DNA of 11,423 bases from assembly GCA_002343455.1 (NCBI GenBank), contig DDSR01000104.1:1-11423 (forward strand), in the 5' to 3' direction. Position 1 is the first letter of the stretch, and each line of letters opens with the position of its first letter. Shown here in pieces: positions 1-5,847 of the stretch. This DNA comes from Deltaproteobacteria bacterium UBA2385. GTDB lineage: Bacteria > Myxococcota_A > UBA796 > UBA2385. The notes below the pieces were generated by a model that had not been told where the DNA came from, ran no database searches, and saw only the letters and a program-made list of their open reading frames with translations. The position numbers and the translations under genes were made by a program.

Positions 1-1706
1 GTCTGCTGGAGCGTCTGGATCATCAGCTCCAGCTCGGCCCAGTTGCCCTGCATGGCGTTCATCGCCACCATCATGATGTTGGCGCCGGCCGAAAACGCGT
101 TGCCGCCCTGGTTGCCGATGACCAGGGCCTCCCACTTGTCGGCCTCCAGCTCGTCGAGGGCCTGGATCATCATCCCGACGATGCCGTCGTCGAGCGCGTT
201 CATCTTCGAGCGGAAGGAGAGGCCCAACACGCCCTCGCCCAGGTCGTAGAGCTCGGCGGAGGGGTTGTAGGCGACCACCTTGCCGGCCGCCTTCAGGTCG
301 GGCAGCAGCAGCCAGGTCGAGGGCTGCGGCACGTCGACCGCGCTGTCGGTGAGCGGATCCCAGCAGCTCATCCGGCCATCGCTCTCGCGCTGGTAGAAGC
401 TGCCCCGGCCCGAGGCGAGCATACGATCGACCCAGGCGGGCACCTGCAGGCCGTCGGCCTTCATCCGGGCCACCGACTCGGCGACGCCGATGGCGTCCCA
501 GCTCTCGAAGGGGCCCATGTCCCAGGCGAAGCCCCAGCGCATCGAGCGGTCGATGTTGACGATGTCGTCGGCGATCTCGGGGATGCGCGCGGCGCTGTAG
601 ATCAGCGTGTCCGCGGTCACGGCCCAGGCGAAGCGCGCGGCGGCGTCGTCCCCGGCCAGCACCGCCTTGACCTTGGCGGCGACCGTCTCCTTGTTGCGGG
701 CCTTGCCCAGGCTGTCGAAGCGCACCTTCTGCGAGGGCAGGTACTCGCCGCTCTGGAGATCGCGGGCCAGGATCAGGCGCTCGCCGTTGGGGCCCTTGCT
801 CTTCTGGTAGAAGCCCTTGCCGCCCTTGTCGCCGGTCGCGCCCTCGGCCACCATCCGGTCCAGCCAGGCCGGGACCTGGAAGCGCTCCCGCATCTCGTCG
901 TCGGGGCAGCTGTCGTAGACGGTGCGCAGGACGTGGGCGAGCGTGTCGTTGCCGACCAGGTCGGCGGTGCGGAAGACGGCCGACTTGGGCCGCCCCATGG
1001 CCGGGCCGAAGACCGCGTCGACCGCCTCGATCGACAGGCCGTGGGCGCCCATATGGTGGAAGACGCTGACCATGCCGAAGGTGCCGATGCGGTTGGCGAT
1101 GAAGTTCGGCGTGTCCTTGGCGAAGACGATGCCCTTGCCCAGCCGCCGCCCGAAGTCCGCCACCGACTGGCCCACAGCCGGCAGGGTCTGCGGGCCCAGC
1201 ACCAGCTCCAGCAGCCGCATGTAGCGGACCGGGTTGAAGAAGTGCATCACCAGGAAGTGCTGGGCCATCTCGGCGGGCATGGCCGCGGCCATCTCGTCCA
1301 GGCTGAGGCCCGAGGTGTTCGTGGCGACGATGCTGCCGGGCTTGCGGTTCTTGGCCACCCAGTCGAAGACGATCGTCTTGACCTTCATGTTCTCGACCAC
1401 CGCCTCGATGATCAGATCGCAGTCGGCCAGCAGGGCGCCGTCGTCCTCGTAGTTGGCCGGGGTGATCAGCGAGGAGAGCGAGGCCTTGTAGAAGGCCGCC
1501 GGCTTGAGCTTGGTGGCGTTGACGATGCCGTCGATGGCCAGCTTGCTGCGCGGCGCGCCCGCGGGCAGGTCCCGCGGCACGATGTCGAAGAGCACCGAGG
1601 GCACGCCGGCGTTGCTGAGGTGGGCGGCGATGCCCTGGCCCATGACGCCGGCCCCGAGGACGGCGACCTTGCGGATGGGGAGGCGGATCGGGAGAGAGGT
1701 GCTCAC
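1..1706 (-). CDS. fadN: FadN-like 3-hydroxyacyl-CoA dehydrogenase / enoyl-CoA hydratase, 3' end outside window
   Basis: Bifunctional beta-oxidation enzyme: it would hydrate trans-2-enoyl-CoA and oxidise the (S)-3-hydroxyacyl-CoA to 3-ketoacyl-CoA with NAD+, in the cytoplasm. The 568 visible codons begin with an NAD-binding Rossmann loop (GAGVMGQG, residues 18-25). NTSG follows at 130-133 and the catalytic-type histidine is in HFFNP (H155). A conserved C-terminal dehydrogenase segment includes KDTPNFIANRIGTFGM and GRPKSAVFRTADLVGNDT. A second dehydrogenase-like C-terminal part follows, and from about residue 490 a crotonase domain with the oxyanion-type motif NAFSAGAN (S539). The order dehydrogenase then hydratase is that of Bacillus FadN and the reverse of E. 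coli FadB. Bacillus FadN is about 790 residues, so roughly 220 should lie beyond the left edge. The GTG start is supported by GGAG five bases upstream and by the Rossmann loop starting soon after. A FadR-type palindrome sits just upstream. Confidence 0.93.
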   Translation of the reverse strand, partial: MSTSLPIRLPIRKVAVLGAGVMGQGIAAHLSNAGVPSVLFDIVPRDLPAGAPRSKLAIDGIVNATKLKPAAFYKASLSSLITPANYEDDGALLADCDLIIEAVVENMKVKTIVFDWVAKNRKPGSIVATNTSGLSLDEMAAAMPAEMAQHFLVMHFFNPVRYMRLLELVLGPQTLPAVGQSVADFGRRLGKGIVFAKDTPNFIANRIGTFGMVSVFHHMGAHGLSIEAVDAVFGPAMGRPKSAVFRTADLVGNDTLAHVLRTVYDSCPDDEMRERFQVPAWLDRMVAEGATGDKGGKGFYQKSKGPNGERLILARDLQSGEYLPSQKVRFDSLGKARNKETVAAKVKAVLAGDDAAARFAWAVTADTLIYSAARIPEIADDIVNIDRSMRWGFAWDMGPFESWDAIGVAESVARMKADGLQVPAWVDRMLASGRGSFYQRESDGRMSCWDPLTDSAVDVPQPSTWLLLPDLKAAGKVVAYNPSAELYDLGEGVLGLSFRSKMNALDDGIVGMMIQALDELEADKWEALVIGNQGGNAFSAGANIMMVAMNAMQGNWAELELMIQTLQQ

Positions 1707-1711
1707 GGCGG

Positions 1712-1715
1712 CTCC
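1712..1715 (-). promoter_or_regulatory. Ribosome binding site deciding the GTG start of fadN
   Basis: GGAG on the minus strand, five bases before the GTG codon at 1704-1706. No in-frame ATG with a comparable site is seen nearby, so it supports the GTG start. The site lies between the operator-like palindrome and the start, so the transcript leader would be very short. Confidence 0.55.
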
Positions 1716-1723
1716 GGGGTGGA

Positions 1724-1741
1724 TGAATGAGCGTTCATTCA
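1724..1741. promoter_or_regulatory. FadR (TetR-family)-type operator, TGAATGA-N4-TCATTCA
   Basis: A perfect inverted repeat with 7-bp arms TGAATGA (1724-1730) and TCATTCA (1735-1741) around GCGT. Both arms and the 4-bp spacing agree with the published operator form of Bacillus FadR (TGAATGA, four bases, TCATTCA), a TetR-family repressor released by long-chain acyl-CoA. It lies 17 bp upstream of the start codon of a FadN-like gene and just downstream of the probable -10 box, so a bound repressor would cover the transcription start. The regulator itself is not in the window. Confidence 0.75.
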
Positions 1742-1754
1742 GGAGCCGGCTCTT

Positions 1755-1784
1755 ATCCTACGGTCGCCTATCGGCCACGGTCAG
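1755..1784 (-). promoter_or_regulatory. Probable fadN promoter (-35 CTGACC, -10 TAGGAT)
   Basis: On the minus strand CTGACC (1784-1779) and TAGGAT (1760-1755) are separated by 18 bp. Each matches the sigma-70 consensus at four of six positions. The -10 box ends 13 bp before the palindrome at 1724-1741. The -35 box overlaps the stop codon of the upstream gene, so fadN may also receive read-through. Assigned by eye only. Confidence 0.4.
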
Positions 1785-2335
1785 ACGCTCGGGTTTTGAG
1801 GTTCTCCGCGCAGCCTCGCCTCGAGCTCCTCCAAGCGCGCGTCCCCGGGGAACGCGATCCGGGCGCGGGCGAGGCGGGTCCGGGCGCGCTCCCGGGCCCC
1901 CGAGTCGATCATCTGCTCGATGACCACGCGCTCCAGGTCGACGTTGCGGGGCAGCGGGCCGTCGAGCTCCTCGCTCAGCCGGTGCTGGTCGGCCGGACGC
2001 GCGCCCGTCTCCTGCAGCCGCAGCAGGGCCAGGCGGGCGAGGCGGAGCTGCCCTCGGCGGATGGCCTCGTCGGCGATGGCCACCGTCCCGACCGGGTTGT
2101 CCCGGACCAGGTCCAGGATCGCCTGGGTCTGCACCTGGCGCTCCGGCGCGTCCAGCATGCTGAGCCGGCCGACCCGCTTCCGCGCCTGCCCGGTGTGGAT
2201 GTTGCGCAGGATGGCTGGCCCCAGCAGCAGCAGGACCGCGCCCACGGCCACGGGCAGCATCCACGGACGCGGGCTGAGGCCGACCGCCTCCATCAGCATT
2301 CGGATCAAGGAGGTGAGGGCGTCGAAGCGGCCCAT
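1781..2335 (-). CDS. Membrane-anchored protein with TPR/helical-repeat-like C-terminal domain
   Basis: No family could be named. The 184-residue protein has an amphipathic start, one clear membrane segment at about residues 25-43 (WMLPVAVGAVLLLLGPAIL), then a basic stretch (RKRVGRL). The remaining ~125 residues are helical, rich in Ala, Leu and Arg, and look like TPR pairs: LARLALLRLQETG, then VIEQMIDSGARERARTRLARARIAFPGDARLEELEARL. The positive-inside rule suggests the repeat domain is cytoplasmic, which would fit a membrane scaffold. It starts 35 bp downstream of the stop of the small membrane peptide gene and probably shares its transcript. It ends 74 bp before fadN, which has its own promoter and operator candidates. 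The upstream ribosome-binding site is weak. Confidence 0.8.
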   Translation of the reverse strand: MGRFDALTSLIRMLMEAVGLSPRPWMLPVAVGAVLLLLGPAILRNIHTGQARKRVGRLSMLDAPERQVQTQAILDLVRDNPVGTVAIADEAIRRGQLRLARLALLRLQETGARPADQHRLSEELDGPLPRNVDLERVVIEQMIDSGARERARTRLARARIAFPGDARLEELEARLRGEPQNPSV

Positions 2336-2370
2336 CGGGAAACCCTGATCTTCTTTCGATGGAGCCGGTT

Positions 2371-2532
2371 CTACTCGCCGTAGACGATGGCGGCGTCGGG
2401 GGTGGTCGGCGCGCTGGTCGCGGCCATGATGGCAGAGAGGCCCAGCCAGGCGAAGGCGAGCAGCAGGAACGCGGTGAGGAGCGAGGAAGTAGCGGGCGCT
2501 TCTTCGTGCTTGACGGTCAGGGAACGGGCCAT
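2371..2532 (-). CDS. Small single-span membrane protein (53 aa), unknown function
   Basis: A 53-residue protein with a short polar N-terminus (MARSLTVKHEEAPATSS), one hydrophobic segment at about residues 18-38, and a short acidic tail ending in VYGE. The ATG at 2532 is chosen because GGAG lies six bases upstream. A longer in-frame reading back to 2649 would add 39 residues of low-complexity, cysteine- and proline-rich sequence with no such site. It is the first gene of a probable two-gene unit with the membrane-anchored repeat protein. The size and single helix resemble small accessory subunits of membrane complexes, but nothing in the sequence identifies one. Confidence 0.6.
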   Translation of the reverse strand: MARSLTVKHEEAPATSSLLTAFLLLAFAWLGLSAIMAATSAPTTPDAAIVYGE

Positions 2533-2660
2533 GGGGAGCTCCAGCAGCGGACAGATGCAGCGGCAGAGGGGAGGGCGGGCCAGGGGCAGGAGGCTTGGCG
2601 CGTCAAGGACACTTGCATAAGCCGTGCCGACCCGAAGTGGGCGCGGCATCTCCCGCCCTG

Positions 2661-2669
2661 TGCCATCCT
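2661..2669 (+). promoter_or_regulatory. Candidate extended -10 (TGC-CATCCT) for a leaderless glycosyltransferase transcript
   Basis: TGC followed by CATCCT lies six bases before the ATG at 2676. No Shine-Dalgarno sequence is visible in front of that ATG. This spacing is what a leaderless mRNA beginning at the start codon would need. No good -35 box is visible. Inference only. Confidence 0.25.
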
Positions 2670-2675
2670 CCGCCC

Positions 2676-3701
2676 ATGCCGCGTGTCCTTCACATCCCGT
2701 GCGACCTTGCCGGTGGCGGCGCCGAGCGCCTCGTGCTGGACCTCTGCCGCCGGGCCTCGCCCGCCTTCGAGCACGCCGTCGCGCCGCTGCACCGCACGGG
2801 CAGCCTGCGCGCCTTGTTCCAGGCCGCCGGCGTCCCGATCCACGACCTGGGGCGCTGGCGCGGTGGGCCCGGCGGGCTGGCCCTGGCCCGCATCGCGCGC
2901 TTGAGCCGGGAGTTCGACATCGTCCACACCCACCTCTGGGCCGGGGACGTCTGGGGCCGGCTGGGGGCGGGCCTGGCCGGCCACCGTGCCGTGCTGGCTA
3001 CCGAGCACAACACCCGCCCCGAGGACTCCTGGCGCCAGGCCCTCAGCGTGGCGCTCGCCCCCCTCTCGCACCGCGTCGTCGCCGTCAGCCAGGCCGCCCG
3101 CGGGGTGCTCCTCGCCGCCGGTGTGGCCCCGGGTCGGGTCTCGGTGATCGAGAACGGCGTCGACCTCTCCCGCTTCCGGCCCGCCCCTCGGCCGCAGGGG
3201 CAGGTCCGGACCGTGCTGGCGATCGGCCGCCTCGTGCCCCAGAAGGGCTTCGATCTCCTGGTCCAGGCCATGGCCGAGCTCCCCGAGCTGGAGCTCCTGA
3301 TCGTCGGGGAGGGCCCCGATGCCAGCAGGCTCCGCGGCCCCCGGATCGCGCTGCGAGGGTGGGTCTCCGATGTGCCCGCCCTGCTCGCCCAGGCTGAGCT
3401 GCTGGTCGTCCCCAGCCGCTGGGAGGGCTTCGGCCTGGTCGCGGTCGAGGCCATGGCGGCGGGCGTTCCGCTGATCGCCAGCGACGTGCCCGGCCTGCGC
3501 GAGGTGCTCGGCGAGGCCGCCGTGCGGGTCCCGCCCGGCGATGTAGGTGCGCTGGCAGAGGCCATCCGCGCGGTCGGCGCGGACCCCGAGCGCCGCTGCC
3601 GGATGCAGGAGGAGGGCCTGCGCCAGGCGGCCCGCTTCCGGATCGAGCGCTGCGTCGAGGACTACGAGCGCCTCTATGCCGAGCTTCTCACCGCCTCTTG
3701 A
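2676..3701 (+). CDS. GT4-family (GT-B fold) glycosyltransferase
   Basis: A retaining nucleotide-sugar-dependent glycosyltransferase that would act at the cytoplasmic face of the membrane in surface polysaccharide, glycolipid or similar glycan assembly. The acceptor and sugar cannot be read from the sequence. The 341-residue length is typical of the family. The N-terminal acceptor domain opens with LHIPCDLAGGGAERLVLDL (residues 5-23) and contains DIVHTHLWAGD (81-91). The linker has VIENGVDLSRFRP (157-169). The donor domain has AIGRLVPQKGFDLLVQAM (182-199, with R185 and K190), then LLIVGEGPD and the E-X7-E signature EGFGLVAVE (E250, E258). The start at 2676 puts the GGGAER loop at the usual distance from the N-terminus. 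A TTG at 2595 would add 27 residues and has a ribosome-binding sequence only one base away. It probably shares a transcript with the small gene 46 bp downstream. Confidence 0.93.
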   Translation: MPRVLHIPCDLAGGGAERLVLDLCRRASPAFEHAVAPLHRTGSLRALFQAAGVPIHDLGRWRGGPGGLALARIARLSREFDIVHTHLWAGDVWGRLGAGLAGHRAVLATEHNTRPEDSWRQALSVALAPLSHRVVAVSQAARGVLLAAGVAPGRVSVIENGVDLSRFRPAPRPQGQVRTVLAIGRLVPQKGFDLLVQAMAELPELELLIVGEGPDASRLRGPRIALRGWVSDVPALLAQAELLVVPSRWEGFGLVAVEAMAAGVPLIASDVPGLREVLGEAAVRVPPGDVGALAEAIRAVGADPERRCRMQEEGLRQAARFRIERCVEDYERLYAELLTAS

Positions 3702-3736
3702 CCCCGGGCCGCCCGCGCGTGGGCCATCCTGCCGGC

Positions 3737-3742
3737 GGAGGT
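3737..3742 (+). promoter_or_regulatory. Strong Shine-Dalgarno GGAGGT before a TTG start
   Basis: GGAGGT lies five bases upstream of TTG at 3748, which is in frame with the small helical-repeat gene. The later in-frame ATG at 3763 has no comparable site. This is the reason for choosing the TTG start. Confidence 0.45.
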
Positions 3743-3747
3743 GGACG

Positions 3748-4065
3748 TTGCCGGCCTGGCGGATGCAGAAGATCGTAGAGGAGGAGGGAGCGACGCAGGA
3801 GGAGCGGCTCCAGCGGGTGCTGATGGACGAGACCGACCTTCGCCTGCGGGCGCGCGCCCATCTGGAGCTGGCTCGCCTCAGTCTGGCCGACGGCAAGGTC
3901 GAGGGCAGCGTGCGCCACCTGCGCGAGGCCCTGATGCTGGACCGCCGGCTGGACGCCGCTCGCCAGATGCTGCAGGAGCTGGGCGAGGCCTCGCGGGTCG
4001 TCGAGGCGCCCGGCGACCGGAAGAGCGCGGTCCGCGCCCTGCTGAGCCGGGTCCGCCGGAGCTGA
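3748..4065 (+). CDS. Small TPR-like helical protein
   Basis: About 105 residues, soluble, with no signal peptide. After an acidic start (KIVEEEGATQEERLQ) two helices form a TPR-like pair: RLRARAHLELARLSLADG followed by KVEGSVRHLREALMLDRRLDAARQML. The A-G-A-L spacing is that of a TPR repeat (ARLSLADGK, then HLREALMLD). A basic tail (LLSRVRRS) closes it. One repeat is too few for a free-standing scaffold, so it probably works by binding a partner. It lies 46 bp after the glycosyltransferase on the same strand and is probably co-transcribed with it. The TTG start rests on GGAGGT five bases upstream; ATG at 3763 is the alternative and gives a 100-residue protein. Its stop lies inside a palindrome shared with the convergent gene. 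Confidence 0.72.
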   Translation: MPAWRMQKIVEEEGATQEERLQRVLMDETDLRLRARAHLELARLSLADGKVEGSVRHLREALMLDRRLDAARQMLQELGEASRVVEAPGDRKSAVRALLSRVRRS

Positions 4066-4075
4066 GCGCGCTCAG
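4062..4075. repeat. 14-bp perfect palindrome holding both convergent stop codons
   Basis: CTGAGCGCGCTCAG is its own reverse complement. It contains the TGA of the plus-strand gene (4063-4065) and the TGA of the minus-strand gene (4072-4074), with six bases between them. As RNA it could form a five-bp stem with a CGCG loop in either direction, but there is no T-run, so a terminator role is weak. Confidence 0.6.
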
Positions 4076-5199
4076 TCCAGGTTGACCGAGGCCTCCTGGT
4101 GGATCTCCACCGTGTAGCCCTGCGCGGCCCACTCGCCGCCGACCGAGCGGGCCCAGGTGTCGATGCTGCCGGGCACCAGGGGCTCGGCGCTGATCACGAT
4201 CGGCCAGGCGCCTTCTTCCATCGTGCACTTCTTCAGCCGGCCCTTGTAGTTGCCCATGGCCGGCACCGCCTCGTCCGTGACGATCCAGCGCTTGCCGGGC
4301 TCGGCGATCACCGCGGTGTGCAGGATGGCCGTCTTCACGCCCTTGCACTCGCCGCGCTCGATGGCCATCCCGCCCCAGGTGAAGACACCGTTCTTGACCC
4401 GGTCGGGGAAGACCACCGGCAGCAGGCTGGCGGCCGAGGCGTCCGCGCCCGTGGCGACGAGGCGCTCGGCGACGGCGCGGGCCTGCTCGGGCGAGGCGCT
4501 CTTGGCGATGTCGACCAGCGCGGCCTCGATGGCGGCCTGGTTCTCGGCGCTGATCTGTGCGCCGAGCTTGGGGGCGACCGCCTCCTCCATCTTGAGCAGG
4601 ATGGCGTCGAAGGGGCCGTCGTTGAGGGCGACCAGGGCGGCCGTCTTGAGCTGGGGCAGGGCCTCGGCCCGCTTCTGCCCGATGTAGATGCCCAGGAGCT
4701 GCTCGTACTTCTCGTCGTAGGAGCCCTTGGGGGGGGTGGTCACGCGCTCCTCCATCCAGGCCTGCATCTCGGGGGTGTCGCAGGTCAGGAAGGCGTCGTC
4801 CCACTGCTGGAAGTCCAGGCCGCGCAGCCCGACGTAGGCCCCCTGCAGGAAGGTGACGACCTTGGGGTTGCTGGCGCAGGCCTCGCCCACCTGGCCCGAG
4901 ATGATGTCCCGGGTCGAGTAGTCCGAGATGCGGCCCAGCATCGTCCACACCGGGTTCCAGATGTCGCGGTTGATGGCCACCAGCGAGAGCTGCACCAGCA
5001 CCTCGCTGTCGGTGGCCCGGCTGAGGAAGCGCGGGAAGGCCGCGGAGGCCTCGTCGCTGCTGCAGGCGGCGGCGGCCTCGAAGGCCTTGGGCAGGTCGGC
5101 GACCGGAGCGGTGTCGGCCTTCTTGATCTGGGCGTCGCACTTGCCAGCGGCCGCGGTCGGAGAGAGGGCGGCGAAGACGACGGCGAGCGGAACGATCAT
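4072..5199 (-). CDS. Secreted six-cysteine helical protein, unknown function
   Basis: I do not recognise the family. The 375-residue protein has a short signal peptide (about residues 1-18, ending TAAAG) and is probably exported to the periplasm or outer surface. Six cysteines at about 21, 46, 108, 140, 285 and 325 are all beyond the signal peptide, compatible with up to three disulfides. Residues 30-260 are mostly helical and HEAT- or TPR-like in texture. The last ~100 residues change character to beta-rich sequence with many Trp and Gly (GVFTWGGMAIERGECKG, WIVTDEAVPAMGNYKG, IDTWARSVGGEW), suggesting a separate C-terminal domain. The start has GGAG nine bases upstream. A promoter candidate lies at 5248-5277. 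It converges with the small TPR-like gene, six bases apart. Confidence 0.82.
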   Translation of the reverse strand: MIVPLAVVFAALSPTAAAGKCDAQIKKADTAPVADLPKAFEAAAACSSDEASAAFPRFLSRATDSEVLVQLSLVAINRDIWNPVWTMLGRISDYSTRDIISGQVGEACASNPKVVTFLQGAYVGLRGLDFQQWDDAFLTCDTPEMQAWMEERVTTPPKGSYDEKYEQLLGIYIGQKRAEALPQLKTAALVALNDGPFDAILLKMEEAVAPKLGAQISAENQAAIEAALVDIAKSASPEQARAVAERLVATGADASAASLLPVVFPDRVKNGVFTWGGMAIERGECKGVKTAILHTAVIAEPGKRWIVTDEAVPAMGNYKGRLKKCTMEEGAWPIVISAEPLVPGSIDTWARSVGGEWAAQGYTVEIHQEASVNLD

Positions 5200-5247
5200 G
5201 GGGGTGGACTCCAGTGGAGTGTGGGGGCCGGATGGAGAGAGGTGCGC

Positions 5248-5277
5248 CGCTTAGCAGGAGGGATGCGCGGCGTCCAA
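5248..5277 (-). promoter_or_regulatory. Probable promoter of the six-cysteine protein (-35 TTGGAC, -10 TAAGCG)
   Basis: On the minus strand TTGGAC (5277-5272) is followed after 18 bp by TAAGCG (5253-5248), with TGC directly before it as an extended -10. The predicted transcript would have a leader of about 40 bases. The TGCTAA core recurs upstream of sucA. Confidence 0.35.
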
Positions 5278-5323
5278 GATCAGGCAGCCGAGGAGCGGAC
5301 ACATCAGCGCCCCCGACTGTTCC

Positions 5324-5361
5324 CCCCAGCGCCCCAGCGCCCCAGCGCCCCAGTCCCCCAG
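5324..5361 (+). repeat. 8-bp tandem repeat, CCCCAGCG x about 4.75
   Basis: Three exact units (5324-5331, 5332-5339, 5340-5347), a fourth with two changes (CCCCAGTC, 5348-5355) and a partial fifth (CCCCAG, 5356-5361). It lies between two divergent genes for exported proteins, immediately upstream of the -35 candidate of the PAAET-repeat gene. Slipped-strand copy-number change there would move or alter the upstream promoter region. Confidence 0.85.
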
Positions 5362-5362
5362 C

Positions 5363-5391
5363 TTGCAGGTCCTGGGAGGCTGCGCTAACTT
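5363..5391 (+). promoter_or_regulatory. Candidate promoter of the PAAET-repeat gene (-35 TTGCAG, -10 TAACTT)
   Basis: TTGCAG at 5363-5368 and TAACTT at 5386-5391 are separated by 17 bp, each matching consensus at three of six positions. The -35 starts two bases after the 8-bp tandem repeat. The leader would be about 35 bases. Confidence 0.33.
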
Positions 5392-5431
5392 CGGACGGTC
5401 CACCCACGGCCTGCGGGCCAATGGAGCGCGA

Positions 5432-5782
5432 ATGAAGCTCGTCTTCCCCGTCCTCGCCTTCTTGAGCGTGTTCGCCCTCAGCGCCAGCGCCTCGGACCCG
5501 GCGGCCCCCGCGGCCGAGACCCCCGCGGCCGAGACCCCCGCGGCCGAGACCCCTGCGGCCGAGACCCCCGCGGCCGAGGCCCCCGCGGCCGAGACCCCTG
5601 CGGCCGAGACCCCCGCGACCGCGACGGCGCCTGCGGCTCCGCCGGCCTGCGAGACCCTCGAAGGCGAAGCCAAGACCGCCTGCGAGGCGGCCAAGGCCTC
5701 GGCCTCGACCGAAGGCAAGAAGAAGAAGAAGATGAAGGCCTCCACCGACAACCGGATGGAGAGCTACGACAGCGACGAGTAG
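5432..5782 (+). CDS. Small secreted PAAET-repeat protein with lysine-rich C-terminal tail
   Basis: A 116-residue low-complexity exported protein. Residues 1-20 form a clear signal peptide (MKLVFPVLAFLSVFALSASA). Next come seven five-residue repeats, PAAET with one PAAEA variant, encoded by 5507-5611, and a proline/alanine linker. A short region with two cysteines follows (PACETLEGEAKTACEAAKA). It ends with a basic cluster (KKKKKMK) and an acidic tail ending YDSDE. Ala/Pro/Glu repeats usually form extended spacers, so this may be a small surface or periplasmic protein that spans a gap, with the basic cluster binding an anionic partner such as cell-wall polymer or nucleic acid. That role is a guess. 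The ATG at 5432 is chosen for GGAG five bases upstream and the signal peptide; an upstream in-frame ATG is absent and other starts back to 5363 precede no such site. Confidence 0.8.
   Translation: MKLVFPVLAFLSVFALSASASDPAAPAAETPAAETPAAETPAAETPAAEAPAAETPAAETPATATAPAAPPACETLEGEAKTACEAAKASASTEGKKKKKMKASTDNRMESYDSDE
5507..5611 (+). repeat. 15-bp coding tandem repeat (PAAET) x 7
   Basis: Seven in-frame units of CCCGCGGCCGAGACC. Units 4 and 7 start with CCT in place of CCC, and unit 5 encodes Ala in place of the last Thr; unit 6 matches the consensus. Near-identity at synonymous positions indicates recent expansion. Being a multiple of three, copy-number changes would alter length but keep the frame. 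Confidence 0.9.
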
Positions 5783-5801
5783 CCCTCGTCCTCGTCCCAC
5801 A

Positions 5802-5842
5802 CGCAGGGGGCCGGCTCCATCCGGGGGGCGGCCCCCTCTGCG
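5802..5842. terminator. GC-rich hairpin between convergent genes
   Basis: Left arm CGCAGGGGGCCG (5802-5813) pairs with right arm CGGCCCCCTCTGCG (5829-5842), with a two-base bulge and a 15-base loop. It lies 19 bp after the stop of the PAAET gene and 26 bp beyond the stop of the pentapeptide/pore gene. It could stop transcription from both sides. The T-run is short (CGTTCG), so termination strength is uncertain. Confidence 0.55.
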
Positions 5843-5847
5843 TTCGC

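Noticed and set aside
933..1730. 265-residue open frame on the plus strand
   Set aside because: It is the mirror of fadN and shows only Asp/Gly/His/Val-rich sequence.
2595..2675. TTG start giving a 27-residue longer glycosyltransferase
   Set aside because: The purine-rich AGGAGG is only one base from the TTG, and the extra residues are unlike any GT4 N-terminus.
2517..3896. 459-residue open frame on the minus strand
   Set aside because: It is antisense to the GT4 glycosyltransferase, whose motifs are complete.
5324..5361. Possible CRISPR or direct-repeat array
   Set aside because: Units are contiguous 8-mers with no spacers; it is a simple tandem repeat.
5251..5751. Minus-strand frame with repeated GVSAA units
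   Set aside because: It is the reverse reading of the PAAET repeat tract; the plus-strand frame has a signal peptide and a ribosome-binding site, this one has neither.
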